Shown here piece by piece: positions 45,218 to 58,949 of a stretch of 64,000 nucleotides of DNA. The notes under the pieces were generated by a model. It saw only the letters and a program-made list of their open reading frames with translations, ran no database searches and was not told the origin of the DNA. A program made the position numbers and the translations under genes. Each line of letters starts with the position of its first letter. Positions within the stretch are counted from its first letter, which is position 1. Where the stretch lies: contig NC_030678.2 in the NCBI RefSeq assembly GCF_000004195.4, positions 84,294,904 to 84,358,903 on the forward strand, in the 5' to 3' direction. The stretch is from Xenopus tropicalis. Lineage: Eukaryota; Chordata; Amphibia; Anura; Pipidae.

Positions 45218-45649
45218 GGGGGACATTTACTATTGCTCGTTTTTTTCGGTTTGGGTTCTTTGCTGCTGAAAACCCGATTTTGTTGTGGGAAAAAAGTGAT
45301 GTTGCTGTTTATTATGTGACAATTCCAAAAAAAAAGCCAACAAAAACCTGTCAAGATCATGTAAAACTCAATGGTAGATGTCCCTTTTACAACTAGAGGA
45401 TCATAGTTTGCTTTGTGGTTTTAAAGGTTTCCAGGTTTTTTTGATGCTGGTTTTTATGTGACAATATGAAAAATATGCAGTTCTTGTGCAACAAATCAAA
45501 ATAGCTGCAATTTTCTCATTTTTTTACGCAACTTTTTCAATTTTTCAATGTGGATTTTTTGATAAATGACATTTGTGGAAACGAATTTAGTCATTGTTTT
45601 AAAAAATATATAAAACCACGGTAGTCTGAATTTTAATAAACCGTCCCCC
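45218..45649. mobile_element. 432-bp MITE, GGGGGACATTTA ends
   Basis: Left GGGGGACATTTACTATTG and right AATAAACCGTCCCCC are inverted. T-rich interior with 'GTTTTTATGTGACAAT' type repeats. Flanks CTA and TAA share only TA, so the superfamily is not certain; it resembles PIF/Harbinger MITEs. Confidence 0.8.
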
Positions 45650-48600
45650 TAATGATTTGGCCCCAATAGCATAATAACTCTAAATGCCATATTACAAACA
45701 ATTTCCATGACTCTACAGTTTGGAAATGGTAATCTGATTGCAATATTACAGATAACATCTAATATATAATATATGTAACAACTCTTTCAATTTGCTCTAT
45801 ATAGTTATGTAGCAGGGAGAAAAATGAAACTTTATGAGCAAGAGCATAAAAGAGTCTTTTCAATAGTTACGGAAAGCCCTGTAGCAAGTCATTGGTTTAA
45901 ATGCTGAACTACTGTAGGATGATGATTCCTGTATGATGATGATTAACAGCACTAGTGCAAAATAATTTGATTTTACTACCACTTCTTACACTCAAGAAAA
46001 CAATAACAGCATCTAAATAACTATTACATATTAACTTTTTGTGGTGATAAAATGACTGAGATAGCATGCTTTAAACTCTTACAACATAATGCGTTTATTG
46101 GATATCTCTCTGAGGAATTCCATTATTAATAGTATACTATCATTGAACAAATGCTACCTTTAAATCTTGGTAATGTATTTCTATATCTGTTAAAGGAGTT
46201 AAGCCTTCAGAAAAATGTTTGCACCCCTAGCGCTTTAAAATAGGCTTCCCCAACATAATTACAGATTGATACAAAAAGATTGGCCAGTGAGATTTTTGCC
46301 CATTACTGCTTCATCCATCATGGGTTTATCAACAAGTCAACATCACATTTAGTGGTCATCACTAGGGTGATTTTTTATAAAAGTAATGTTAGTTTATAAA
46401 ATTAGTTGGCAATTGAATGAACAAGTTATATTGACTTGAACTGATTTCATTACTGGTCCAATGGCAAAAATGTATGTTTGGGGGGCAGCGACAAGTATAT
46501 ATGAGTAGGTGATTTGGATTACTTGCCTTCTTGGGCCAAAGGGGTATGCCTATTCTCTCTGTAAGACACTCTGGAAGGCTACAGCATTTTTAATAAGGTT
46601 GTGCCACCAACTGCTCCTCACTGGTTTGAGACATCAATGGCAGCTTAACATAAAAGAACTGAGGAAACTCAAGATGAGGTAAGGGTGTGGCATAGAACAG
46701 TAAAATGCTGCTCAATGGGGAATCATAACACTCACAAAGCCTCAAAGTAGGTTCAGCAACTTTGTACTGTAAGTACATAATGGTATGTACATAAATATAT
46801 ACATATATACATTGCAAACTATACTTTTCTAAATCACTATGGGGTAATTTACCAAGTTGAAGGCAGTGTGAAAATTGTAAAAAAGTATCACCTTTTCCAG
46901 TGGTTAAAACCGGACAAAGCGGCATGTTGATGACATTGGGGGGTGGGGAGGATATGCTAAGGAAGTGTTGATGCCAGTGGGTGGTTGTGCCAGACCGCTG
47001 CAGAAATATATTTAGAGACAGCACATGTGCCTTAAGAAACAGTAAATACTAAATTACTGTTTGAATAACTATTCCATTCTTAGTTGTCACTCACTCGCAA
47101 ACAAGGACTTTTGGGAGAAGCCACAACAAGGCAAACAGATGCTTTTGAAGAAGCTATAAGGGTCCATTTATGTATGCCCCAGACACAAGTACAAAATTCA
47201 GGGTGAGGTGGAGAAAGCAGCTCTGGCAAGTGCAAGGTAGCCCTGACCTAATTACCCACCATAGGCAGTAAGGACGGGCTCCTTTGCACCCAGTGTCTGC
47301 CAACTCTCCTTAACTTGCACATTTGAATGACAAGCACGTTAAGGGTAGGATTAATGAGTACAACACTGCTGAAAAGAAATGCAATGTTTTGTCAGGAAAA
47401 TCTTGGGTTTATTTTTTGGTTGACCAGTACACACATGGGATTGTCTGCGATTTGCAGCGTATCTTGTAAGCCAATTTTTTTTTCTGGATACAAGTGGGGG
47501 CCCTAATACTGTTGGAGCACTACCTAATGAGAGGCCCGGTGTGTGTGTTTGTGTGAGTAGCATATGTTTATGAATGTAGATTATTGACAGGTAGAACTGA
47601 ACAATTATTAAAAGTATCTATTATTTATCTTTGTCCATCTATACACTTATGCGCACACACCACATTTATGGATTGCATGTGGAAAAAGTCTTCTGAAGTA
47701 GTAGAATTCCAGAAAGAAATAGTAAAATGTAATGAGATGTAAATGCTACATACACTTGATAACAAGGTATTGTATCCTGTATATTTACAGGTGATTAAAT
47801 AACTTTATGTAATAAACAGTGCTCTGTTATTAATACATTCAGGTATAGAGAGAACAGTCTTGGGTTTCTTGTTATAAGGGCATTGATACACAAAGTTTAT
47901 AGGCATCAGGAAAAACCATAAACTATTATAGTTCTCCTGCCTATATTACACACAATAAATGGAGAGATACAGAAAATCCTATTTTCTTTCCTGTTTTACA
48001 CTCCCTAACCTATGATTTTATGAGAGTGACAGCGTGTACCCATGAGACCTTTTAAAATAAATACGTTCAAAAAGATGAGGGAGAGCCAGCTTATTTTACT
48101 TGTATTTAAGGGACGTGTTCCATTTACACTCTGTGTTTTATTGTTAGGGAAGAAATGAGACTGTCTTATTACCCCTTTGGGCTATAGCATAAAAAATAAC
48201 AGTTTTTCACTTTGTTCAGCCTTCATTTTCAATTTTATATGTATTTTTTCTACTCGGGCTCTTGTTATACATGATGAAACCAAATAACACTTGAGCTAAA
48301 TTAATCCCAGCATCTGCTGTAGTAATGTGCAGGTCAATGTTTAGTTCATAGGCTATACAGCGGATATTTTCTCATATAGGACACTACACAGAAAATGATC
48401 ATTTTCTGAAACAATGCAAAGTTCTGTTTCTTATATGCCTTGCCTTCCAGACATAAAAGTGTTGTATAGTAGCTTTATGAAAATTCTCTGGTTGAGTTCT
48501 ACATCTTTTCTTTGGGAAAAATATTTCATTTTGGAAAAAAATACATTACTCCTTAAAGACATGGATTAAAAAAATGTACACAATAGAAGAAAAAGCTATA

Positions 48601-48973
48601 GAGACCTCTTATAATGAATTTCATAATTTTTGAGCCATTTTGGACCAAAACATACAGGTATAGCTATTTGCATTCAGTCACACGATCCAGGTCGAGGATT
48701 ACTGACCTTACACTAGACTATTCTGTAGAGTAAAATATACTAACCGGCCTCCCAGACTCCCACACCAAAGTAAGAAATTAGAGTTCACCAGCGCTCTCTG
48801 TTCATTTATTATAGCATATTTATTAAATGGTAAACTTTTATGGAGGAATGTCGCCTTTGTGACCACTTCCAACAATGAAAGAAAGATTGCAAATGTTATG
48901 GTTTGCACCAGTGCAAATAAACCCAAGCCTCTCAGAGGCAGTATTGATATAAAATCCCTCTGAGAAAAAGACA
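45650..48973. other. no gene seen; short MITE remnants
   Basis: TTAAAGGAGTTAAGCC at about 46192 looks like a T2 terminus with no partner. 46840-46945 ('GGGGTAATTTACCAAGTTGA') and 47160-47330 look like MITE-type remnants. The 144-codon minus frame at 46590-47024 overlaps one of these and has no domain. The rest is AT-rich. Confidence 0.4.
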
Positions 48974-49440
48974 CATAGGGGCCCATTTATCAAAGTACGA
49001 TTGGTTACAAATGGAAAAAAATCGTATTTGTTCTAATTTTTAGAACTGTGTAGACTTTTTGGTTAATTTCCGTGGCTTTTTCGCACTTGCAGCAATTTGT
49101 CGCATTTTGTCGCAATGAGTACGAAAGTTTCGGATTCATTCAAGTTTCAGTATCATGACTATGTTTTGGCCATGTTGGAGCTGCAGAGTGCCATTGAGTC
49201 CTATGGAAAGCTTCCCAAATCATGCATTCAATTTTCAAATGTTGGGATACAAACATTTTGTGACTGTTGGATCACCAATGCGTATACTATCGTTTCAATA
49301 CGAAAATTTTGGAACTTTCGGATCATAAGTGCGTATTTTCGTATTGAAACAAAAAGAATTTTCGATCATCAGAAATTATCGGATTTCGTGAATCGTACCT
49401 TAGTGAATTGGCCTCATACTCTGCTGAAATAAACCCCTTA
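48974..49440. mobile_element. MITE with GGGGCCCATTTATC end, about 465 bp
   Basis: Left 'GGGGCCCATTTATCAAAGTA' then CGATTGG; right 'GAATCGTACCTTAGTGAATT' then AAATAAACCCC. The ends are inverted but diverged. The interior has repeated 'TCGTATTGAAAC' and 'TTCGGATCAT' phrases. The 111-codon frame at 49097-49432 is inside the element and spurious. Confidence 0.75.
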
Positions 49441-49878
49441 TATGGGATCATGTACCATCTTCTCATGCATTGCATATTAGTTCCAGGTTATATTTTCTTA
49501 ATTTATGGACATTAAACAATGTGAACCCGGTCAGTTTGAACACTGTCTAATGAACATGTATAAAACTCTCTCCTTGTTTATTGACTTAAATGGTTAACAT
49601 GCATAAGATTTGAAATAAATTGCTGTTGCTATGGTTATGCAACTCAGCTAATTTAGCCTATCTGGGTTTCTGTTACTGTTTGTTGCATAATAGTGTCTCA
49701 AATAAAGAAACAGGACAAAATGCAGGATGATTATTTGCTTTTCTGAAATATATCACAATGAAGTTGCAACCATATATATTATTGACATAAATATGCAATA
49801 TGCATAATATTTTTCCATGAAATAATGTAAGATAATGTTTGGGTTGTTGTTCTTCCATAGTTAAGGTGGTTATATATG
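49441..49878. other. no gene seen
   Basis: No repeat or coding frame recognised. Confidence 0.4.
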
Positions 49879-50211
49879 TACAGATATGATATTGCTGTCA
49901 GATACATTATCCAGAATACTATCCAGACTACTTGAGTCCTAGGGTTCTTCAGATTTTTCGCTTCCAGAAAAGATCTTTCCATAATTTGGATGCTTAAGAT
50001 CATTTAAACATTAAATCAACCTAATATGATCGTTTTGACACCAATATGGATTCATGCCGCTTAGTTAAGGTCAGGTAAAAGGTACTGTTTTATTATTAAA
50101 GAGAAAAATGTGATCATTTTCAAAAATGATTTGCTTAAAATGCACTCTAACAAGAGATGGCTGTCCCATAATTCAGAGCATTTTAGGTAACATCTAATAA
50201 TCTATACCTGT
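49879..50211. mobile_element. 'TACAGGTATGGG' family MITE, diverged
   Basis: Starts TACAGATATG and ends CTATACCTG. Interior 'TCCATAATTTGGATGCTTAA' and 'AAGGTACTGTTTTATTATTA' are family hallmarks. An older copy than 10577 or 62878. Confidence 0.85.
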
Positions 50212-53135
50212 TTAGTAAATGTGTCATTATGTAATGAGATCAATTACATTTGTGCCACCTCTTATAATATGAATTCGTTTAGCTAGTTCTCAAGACCATT
50301 TCAGTTTAAGTTCAAGTCCAGGACTTCATAATAAAGGTTTAAACACTTGCCATAGCCCTGCAGTTTTGCACAATAACTGTATTTCAGAATTATTGTGTTT
50401 CCTTACTAGCTTTATAGCATCAAGGAAACATCTTTAAATACTGGACTTATGACCCATTTCATGCCTGACCTAATACAGATTTTTTTCTTATGAACTGGCT
50501 AGTAGTGAATAATAACTAAAGCTTAATGATGTTTTGTACTAATGGTATTTGGTTTCTGGTAAGCACTGTTTAGTTGCTTCACCTTCACCTACTATTGTTC
50601 TTCCTCGAGAATAATTATTTGGTTACCGCTAAATGCTATATAGCCCTAGAGACCTTGCTTCTTTTATTTGTTCGTTCCTAAGTGCAATTGTCAGTCCTTT
50701 GGTTTCTTACCACAAATCATCTTCCCTGCTGCCCATTTCCAGTCAGAGACTGATTTCTCTTATTCTTGCTTGCAGCTTTGACCCTGACCATTCCTGCTAA
50801 AGTCTCTAGTTCTGGAACATGCTATCCTTACACTCATTTTAATGTGCTAATCTCTGCAATTCATCTCAGAACATAAATTTTGTGAGCAACACAAGAACAG
50901 CGGCTGTCAGGTGCAGACTGCCTCCTGAGAAAAATTAAGTACAAGTATAAACAGAAAATACATCAACATGTACTAGATTTTAATTGTTAGCTATTAAAAA
51001 ATACAAATGAATTACATCTTTCTAAAAATTATATTTTTAGATAAGGATGTAGAAGCACCAAGCACAGCATATTGAGGATCACAATATACAGAGTTAAATG
51101 ACATTCTGAAGTGATGCTGGCACCTTGGAACATTTTGACATATAATATAACTCTATGTGGGTTGGTCTGCTGCTTTATATTGGTTTCCGTATTTTGTTTT
51201 ATTTTACATTTTTGGTGATCTTTTATGGTTTAGACAAGTCATGTCATTTAAGGATGAAAAGTAATTCTGAATATTTTTGCTTGCCTTAAATCCAGATACA
51301 CTGTGGATGGCGAAAGGGCACTGCTACCTGTAGACCTATGCAAAGCAATGTAATTTGAAATGATACTATTTAAATCAGTCCAGCTATGCTAGGTCCATGA
51401 AAGAGGAACACTTATGAAATGTCCCTTCTGTAATATTGTCAGAATGAAAAGAGTAAGAAGTTGCCCTGAAATTACAATATAACTGAAGCCGCACAGTTCA
51501 TTTGATCACTGGCCCTAACTGGACACCAGGCTGGAAGTAGACAGAAAAGGAAGACTGATAATTAAAAAGAAATACAAATGATTAAAAATCATACATTATA
51601 AAGCCTGTAGGATGTGTGCCTACCAACCCCTACACCCAGTCTGAACACCACTAATTTTGGGAAGCCCCATCCTGTTTAAAATTGTTCCATTGCTGCAGGT
51701 TCAGGAATGTTTTTTTCTGTAAACATTTGCATGGGCCCCATGTTTATTGTTGACATCTGTTGTACGAGACTTGTACTATGGAATAATCTCACAATCCTGT
51801 CAAAACAACTTGCAACAATTTGAATTAAGTTTGGCCTTATTAACAACATTTTTCTTTTTTTGGTGTATTAATAATGGGGCAAATGTAAAATACACTTGCG
51901 CAGGGTCTAGCACTGCTCTGTAGGTTGCATTTATTTAATGGGATTATTGGGGGGTCCTGTCAAATACACATATAGGGACCAATTTATTTTTCACAATTCA
52001 AGAAAAAACGTGCCAAGAAAGTGAGAGCAATTATACTCGAATATTCTTCAGAACCACAAATAGTTGAGATTAATCTAAGGGAAAAAACACAAAAAGTTGG
52101 CAAGAAAATTAAGCAAGTAAATGCTGCTGAGTTTTAGAGAAGTCAATAGGAATTGTCTCAAGCAACTTTATTTTGTTCATTTATTTCCCAGTTTATTAAA
52201 CATTCAAGATTTGCAGCCCCATTGAAAATGAATGGAACAATATGATACTCACTTGTGGGTAACAAAACATGCCTGTGTCAGTTTTTTATTTAATATTTAG
52301 GGGAATTTAGGGGAAATTTAGGGGAAAAAATGCATCTCAGAGAAAAATGTAATGCATTTTTTTTTCATTGTATGCCCCTTAAGGTCAATATTGCATTCTT
52401 TTATTATCCATAAATGAAATATATATTATGAAGAGTCTGAATACAATGAAGTTTCGGAAGCCCCACCCTCATCAAAATTGTTTCAAAGAAAGTATGACCA
52501 CTGGCACTTCAATGAGTCGATATCAGACAGTGGAGCTGCAGATACCATGACAAATAAGTCACAAGATAACTATGTAATAAATACACTGGCAATGCTGAGC
52601 ATAGACTGAGCATTATGCTAGTTATAGACCTGAAAAATGGAAAAACCCTGCAATATAATCAGCCCATTTGAGGCCATCTAAAATTGATGAACATGTGCTC
52701 TGTTTCCGCTGCATCAATTCTCACTTTGCAGTATCTAGTTGGAATATAATCTCATGTGCCTTTTCCTTAATAGCCCAGATAAAAATGACTTGAAATTAGA
52801 ATCCATGAAAATATACAGTAAAAGTTATGGATGGATTGAGTAATGATCATGAACAATGTATTCTTTATATGCACTAGGCAAATCACTTGCTATTTGTTGA
52901 AAGGAACAAAAACATTACTTTAAAATTCCCATGGAGAAGGGGTGTTAATTATTTTATCTATCTTTAAATGATTAGATTAGTGTGTTCATAGACAGATAGA
53001 AACGAGGTAGTGGCTGAATGGTGAGCAGTGGATTTTTTACTTTTTGGGTTAAGCATTAGCTCATTAGCACATAGGTTACAGGTATTTGAAAACAGCTACA
53101 ATTTTTACATACATCTAAAACTAAGAAAGAAAACC
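50212..53135. other. no gene seen; possible MITE remnant
   Basis: 51970-52380 has MITE-like wording ('TAGGGACCAATTTATTTTTC' and repeated 'GGGGAAATTTA') without a matched end. The rest shows neither repeats nor coding frames that I recognise. Confidence 0.4.
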
Positions 53136-54605
53136 TTAAAGGAAAACTGTACCCTCAGAATGAATACTTAACCCAAAAATAGTTTACCGTATATACCCGA
53201 GTATAAACCGATCTGAATATAAGCCGAGGTACCTAATTTTACCTAAGAAAACTGGAAAAACTTATTGACTCGAGTATAAGCCTGTTATTTTATTCCAAAA
53301 ATCTCGAAAACTCAAATGTAAAAATTCAGCAGCAAAAAGCTTGCACGTCATATTTTCAAATCGAGATACTTGAGTTGTTCTAATTTTATTCTCGAAAGTT
53401 TTGTATACTCGAAAATTTAAGGTAATCACGTTTTTTCATTCAAACGACTACCATATGAATAAATAAGCAAGCACTCGTTTTTTAAAATGCAAGTTTATTT
53501 GAATTAGAAAAAAAAACTCTCGAATTCACAAACTTGAAAATTAATAAATAAGCCCATTAATTGATTACTATGGTCTACTAGACCTAATGCAAATTTTGTG
53601 ACTTTTATTTCCGTACCCCAATATGTCTTAAGTTTATCAATGCCATTCAGCCATTCACATTCTCTGCTGCAAATGCATTTCTTCCAAAGAGAGGTCCATG
53701 CGCACAATCCCACAGCAAGTTTTGAAAAAAATTCATTATGCAACAATCTTGGGCTGATCCAACCAATTACACAAGAAATCAAATCCATTCTCCTATATAA
53801 GGCTTTATGAAAATCTTATGCACATCAATTTTTATCTAACAAGATTTTTCATCAAGAATGCCTTTCTGTTACATCACATTTCATTGTGTTTCATGAAAAT
53901 TACATAATAGTGCACTGAGAGTTCCATCAAAATCTAGCATTGTGTAGTTCTTATTCAGACCTTTGAAAAATCATTGAAATATAAACATCAAAGATCTATA
54001 TCTGGCAATATGTGTGTACATATTCATACTTCTTAAGCAGCAAAATTACTTCATTATAGTTTGCATAGCCGTTGCCATTCTTCCAATTTATTATTATTTA
54101 TTGCTCCTGGAAAATACTTTTTTTTTTTGTGCAAATTCCCTAGCAGAGACCTCTTGAAAGCATCCATGGGTCAAAGAATAATATAACAACTCTAAACTTT
54201 TTTGTATAACATTGCATTGTTCTGGGGGGTAGTGTTAAAAATAAAAACCAAAATTAGTAAGATGTTTTGAAGTGAAAATCTGCTACTGGTTCCTTACTAC
54301 AGCTATTGAATTCTACTATTCATATGATTTGTGTCAGTTGGTGTCAGATATGCTGTACACGCACGCGTTTGCACACACGTAAGGCCGTCCACGGGGGGGG
54401 GGGGGGGCTGCGCGCAACGAGCGCGCTACATCTGCAAATCCATATACTTGAGTATAAGCTGAGGGTTACTTTTTCAGCACAATTTTAGTGCTGAAAAACT
54501 CGGCTTATACTCGAGTATACACTGTATATCATATTGAGTGGCCTATTAAAGGTTCTTGCAAAACTGGAATATATATGTAGATATATATATAATCCTCTTC
54601 CTTCC
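53136..54605 (+). mobile_element. T2-like MITE interrupted by a TA-target MITE
   Basis: Starts TTAAAGGAAAACTGTACCCT with 'GAATGAATACTTAACC'. After the insert the same family resumes as 'TATCATATTGAGTGGCCTAT' and 'CAAAACTGGAATATATATGT'. The right end is missing. Confidence 0.75.
53187..54524. mobile_element. Mariner-like MITE, CCGTATATACCCGAG ends
   Basis: Ends CCGTATATACCCGAGTATAA and TTATACTCGAGTATACACTG are inverted, with a TA on each side (53185-53186, 54525-54526). Removing the insert plus one TA rejoins the T2 host smoothly. Its 1.3-kb length, and a change of wording at 53280-53530, suggest further insertions inside. A G15 run is at 54393-54407. The 94-codon minus frame at 53504-53788 is not recognised. 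Confidence 0.8.
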
Positions 54606-55531
54606 TTTGGCAGTGACCCCGGGGTCTGTGCATATGCATTTGATCGAAAAAGCCATTTTTTTTTTGTTAAAGTTCAGCTTTTCATTCTACTGCGCATTTG
54701 CTTAGATCGAAGGAGGAAGAGGAACACTCTCTTGTGTACACCCCAGCCTCGGGTTTAGGTAAACGATTACAATCACTGGGGGGTACCTAAGATTTTGGCT
54801 CCCCAGTAATTGTAATCTCCGTTGTCGCGGGCGACTAATCTCCCCGCGATGCCATCCCACCGGCTAGAATGTAAATTGCCAGTGGGATAGCATACGTGGT
54901 GCCGCGTTTTGCTGAAGTTGCCTTGAGAGGAACTAATCTCCTCTTGTGTCACGGCCCTAAATCATGAACATTTTGCAAATGTAGTTCTGATTTTGTTTTC
55001 AAGTTGTGTACCACTGTAAATAATATAAATAAATAATGTTGATATACAGTAGGTAAGAAGTTAAGTACAGGGGATGTTTATTTTGCATGTGTATCTTAAA
55101 TGTATGTGATAATCCATTTGTAATTATAAAAAAAAAAAAATGTACTCTATATGACTCAAATAGGGGTCAGTTTACATTGATAAGCCCTACAGTGATCATG
55201 GACTTTAAAGTTAACCAATTAAAATGAATTGTAGCCTTGTGTGTATATGATCCTGTTCAGCAACATAGGTCAACAAACTCCATGTCATGAGAGTGATGAT
55301 CTTCTCCAGGTACTTTCAAAACCTTTTTCCATGTAACCCTTTAAAGTAAAGAGCAATTAGGTTTACAACCCTAATTAAGCCTTATTATGTAAGGTAAATT
55401 GATATCCCTGAAGATGCCAAATTTCCCATCCCAGATGTTGTGAGGTGTATTGTGTATATATTGCATGCAATTTGAAAACATACCTGTTTCAGGTAGTGAG
55501 TCTTATGTTAATCCTTTAGTGAGTGCTCTTA
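54606..55531. other. no gene; MITE fragment at 54780-54955
   Basis: 54780-54955 belongs to the 'GGGCGACTAATCTCCCCG' foldback family seen complete at 61431, ending 'GTGTCACGGCCCTAAAT'. 'GTTCAGCTTTTCATTCTACT' near 54670 is another dispersed frog signature. A13 run near 55128. Confidence 0.6.
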
Positions 55532-55940
55532 GGTTGATGCCACATGTGGCGTTTTTACCCTGCGTATTTTCTCAGCCTAAAAACGCCGCACAAGCCACAC
55601 AGCCCCTGACTATGGCGTTTTTCAGCCTAGTACTGGTGACGTAGCAAATCCCATTTCCATGGTGCTAATAGTGCGAAATAGTAAAAAACGCAGCGTATTT
55701 CTGCTAGGTCTGGCAGCTGCCTTTGTGTATACATAGGAATAGCTTGCTGTGCAAATACTGGCGTATTTCGGCAAACGCTTGAAAAATCCACGCCAAGGCA
55801 TTTTCTAGCATATTTACGCATTGTGTGGTTTGCTTCGAGTCTTTTCAAGCTATTTCTATGGATTATGATATCGTGCGTTTTTCAGCCGCCGAGAGAATTA
55901 GAAAATACGCAGTGTAAAAACGCCACGTGTGGCATCAGCC
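55532..55940. mobile_element. 409-bp foldback MITE, PIF/Harbinger type
   Basis: Long inverted ends, GGTTGATGCCACATGTGGCG and the matching CGCCACGTGTGGCATCAGCC, with homology running about 45 bp inward. Flanked by TTA on both sides (55529-55531, 55941-55943). Rich in CGTATTT/AAATACG words. Confidence 0.95.
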
Positions 55941-57228
55941 TTATAGCTTCTATTTTCTATATAGTAATACCAGTCTTGCATTGGTTTAACCAATTCCCTG
56001 TCAGTACTACAGTCTAATCTGGAACCATATGTTGCTAGGCAATGTGTTTTTTCCCATTCATTTGAATAAAATGTACAAACATAGAATCTACTAAATTTGC
56101 ACTCTGATATTGATGTAGAAGCCAATGATACCATATAGTGCCAGTGCCATACTTATATTATGAAAATAGAGTATGTAGAAAGTAAGGAAGTAGAAACCGA
56201 CTAATTAACAGACCTGTGGCAAATAATGCAAGGCATGTGGAAAGAGTGGGAAGAAACTTGGCAGAGGAAATGTGTTGTCATTCATTTGAGTCTTCAGAAC
56301 AGAATTTAAATAGCGTTATATTTAATAATACAAGTATAGGATCTATTATCCAGAATGCAAAATATTTAGTTAAAATTGAGTCAATGACTGAAGGCTTTCT
56401 GGAAAATGTTTCCACATAAGGGATCCCATAGCCATCTATTATAGTGAGTTTTAAACTCTTAAATTTTGCAATGTAATGCTGTTTATTAGATTTTTTTAAA
56501 CATTGAACATTTTTTTGAAGCAAATGGCTTTTTCACTAAAATGTTTTGTGGCATACGCTATGTACCTATGCTGAAAAATGTTTTTTAAAATTCTTTATGT
56601 ATAGTAAAATTCTGTACATATTACATTATTATTTTGTCTGTATTTTACATATTTTGAAATTAAACATGATTGAACTGACCTAATTTTTGGAAGATTTGCA
56701 CAAACCAGACTACACAAATCCTGATTTTAAATAGCGCTATATACACTCTAGTGTAAAGAGTACTGTGACACAATATTTACTGGGGAATTTCTGGAATTCA
56801 TTAGTAAATCCAATATTCCGTTATTTGTACCTTTCTATTTCAGTAAGAATTTAGAAAAAAAACTAATGGGGATCCTCTGACCTCAACCATTAACCCTACA
56901 TAAAATATATTATTCTCAAGGGTGTAGCTAGTTATTAAATAGCAGAATAATTGCTAATTCTTCTTGATCATTTAGGAATGGTTCATAAAACCACAATCAA
57001 GTGCTCACACAGCAGGTTGCTTGGGGGGTGGAGGGGGATACATTTAATTACCAGATAGAGGTGGCAGAAAAACAAGTGTTTTCTTCCGCTTAAGCTCAGA
57101 AAAAATGAGCAGTAAATGGCCATGCTGTGTATTAAAAATGTTTTTGGCTGATATGCGATGGCTGCAATTACACTGAAACTCTGGGATTAAAATACTGTAT
57201 TGTGGGGAAAACTCCACCACAGATTGCA
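55941..57228. other. no gene; MITE remnant at 56329-56433
   Basis: 56329-56433 is an internally deleted 'TACAGGTATGGG' MITE (TACAAGTATAGGATCTATTA at the left, AAGGGATCCCATAGCC at the right). The 81- and 67-codon overlapping frames are by-products. Nothing else recognised. Confidence 0.6.
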
Positions 57229-57472
57229 TTGAGATTGATTTTTTCGGGAAACGGGCGTCAAAGTCTTATACAGAAAAATTTGACATGCGACAAATTATCG
57301 TCGCCCATGTCAAAAAACATTGTTGCTCACAAAAAAATGTCCAAAAAAAAGATTGCGCACCGTTTTGTTTTTTTTGACGAGCGCAATTTTTTTTGGGACA
57401 TGCAACATTTTCCGCTGTTTCGCAAATTTTTCACTGTTTCATAAAGCAAAATGGGACAGATTCGCTCATCAC
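57229..57472. mobile_element. hAT-type MITE, left end degraded
   Basis: Right end GACAGATTCGCTCATCACTA matches the families at 41764 and 62258. Left end near 57229 reads GAGATTGATTTTTTCGGG and is too diverged to show the duplication. Interior has inverted 'TTTTTTTTGACGAGCGCAAT' type words. Confidence 0.7.
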
Positions 57473-58555
57473 TAACTGACAAAGCATCTGCCAACTGGTG
57501 GAGGGTGGGTTGAGCAGAAATGCTGATTGTGTTCACTATCTTTCAGGAAGCTGGCTGACTGAATAAGGCTAGAAACAGATCACAATATTTTCCGTTTTAT
57601 GCAGTATGCAATACCACAAACATTCACATACACATGAGCTACCTACAGGTTTTAGGTTTTTTTGTTTTTCACTGTCCCAACAATACATGCATGTAGCTCC
57701 ACACTGAGTAAATAACAACAAAATACCAGTAGTAGTTATCAAATACACTTTATAAAAAAAGCATTGTAATACACTAACCACACCTTAATTTTGAACAATA
57801 TTTATAATGATAACATGACTAATTAAACATACCACAGAATATCCACTGCTGGTGGGAACATGGTTAAATCTAACTTTTCCTTATTGTATTTATTGCTGTG
57901 TTGTTATAGTAATTGACTGTGGCCCTTATAACAGTAATTATTCACCTTTCCTTTGCTATAAATTGCAAGCAGACAGGGATAAAAGTCTATTGGGAATATT
58001 TGTCTGTGTTTGTATTTTTTTCTTCAATTCTTTTTTTTTTTGCGCTAAAAATAATGAATTTTAATAATGTTTTAAAAGATATGAATTTATTAAGAGAAAA
58101 CACAACAAAGACTTTTTTTGAGAATGTTGACCCATTAAAAATGATTAATAAGATATGAATTTGAGGTATTCTATGTTTTTTTTTTTTAAGGTTTAATTCA
58201 AATGCTTTTTTTCATTCGAAATTTCTTAAATAAAAGTATATGTGTTTTTTTATATTTGAGGTCATTTGAAATAGAAAAATAAAATGAAAATTGAATAAAT
58301 ACGACTTTGATAAATAGGCTGCCCAAGCGGCAGTTCTATCAATTTAAAAGTTCAGGTGGAAAAAATGCAACAAAACACAAACACCATTTTTTCCGTGTCC
58401 AAACCTAAAAAATGTCATATGCAAATGAAAATCACTTTGTTCCATGTATTTTCAACAAGATTAAAAGTCTCAACTGTTTTAATAAACTAGTAAAATAAAT
58501 AAAGTTGCTAGAAATCTTCACAGACAATTGACTTCTAAATGAACTCAGCAGCTTA
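57473..58555. other. no gene; MITE remnant at about 58000-58330
   Basis: 58000-58330 ends 'TACGACTTTGATAAATAGGC' and contains 'TTTTGCGCTAAAAATAATGA', shared with 63758-63890. Boundaries unclear. The rest is AT-rich. Confidence 0.5.
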
Positions 58556-58702
58556 CTGGGGGTCATTTATAAACACTGGGCAAATTTGCACCTGAGCAGT
58601 TACCTATGGTAACCAATCAGATGTTTGATTTAACAACTTTGTGCTACTTGCAGCTGGTAAAAAGCTAATCACTGATTGGTTGCTATGGGTTAATGCTGGC
58701 GT
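58556..58702. mobile_element. MITE fragment, CCAATCAGATGTTTG type
   Basis: 'GGGGGTCATTTATAAACACT' followed by 'ATGGTAACCAATCAGATGTT' and the inverted 'CTGATTGGTTGCTATGGGTT' is a frequent frog MITE signature. The right terminus is not recognisable. Confidence 0.75.
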
Positions 58703-58949
58703 TGCCACCTTTGCTGCATAGGAACTCCAGGCAGGGAAGCGGAGAGTGATGTCATGGGGGTGGGCAGATATCAAAGGGGCGGGCTTCCATCACAGGGACG
58801 TGGCTATGATGTGGCGATCAGCCAATCGCCACATCAGTCTTGGGGAATCCTGCCCAATTTTACAAATTGGGAAACCGGACAGGCTACTGAGTTTTATGTT
58901 AATTTTTCTTTCCTTAATACATAATAATATGACTATTTGAGGGTTTTAA

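Noticed and set aside
46590..47024. 144-codon minus-strand open frame
   Set aside because: No domain, spans a MITE-like remnant and microsatellite-encoded residues; consistent with chance in AT-rich DNA.
49097..49432. 111-codon open frame
   Set aside because: Contained within a MITE with inverted ends; repeats of the element explain it.
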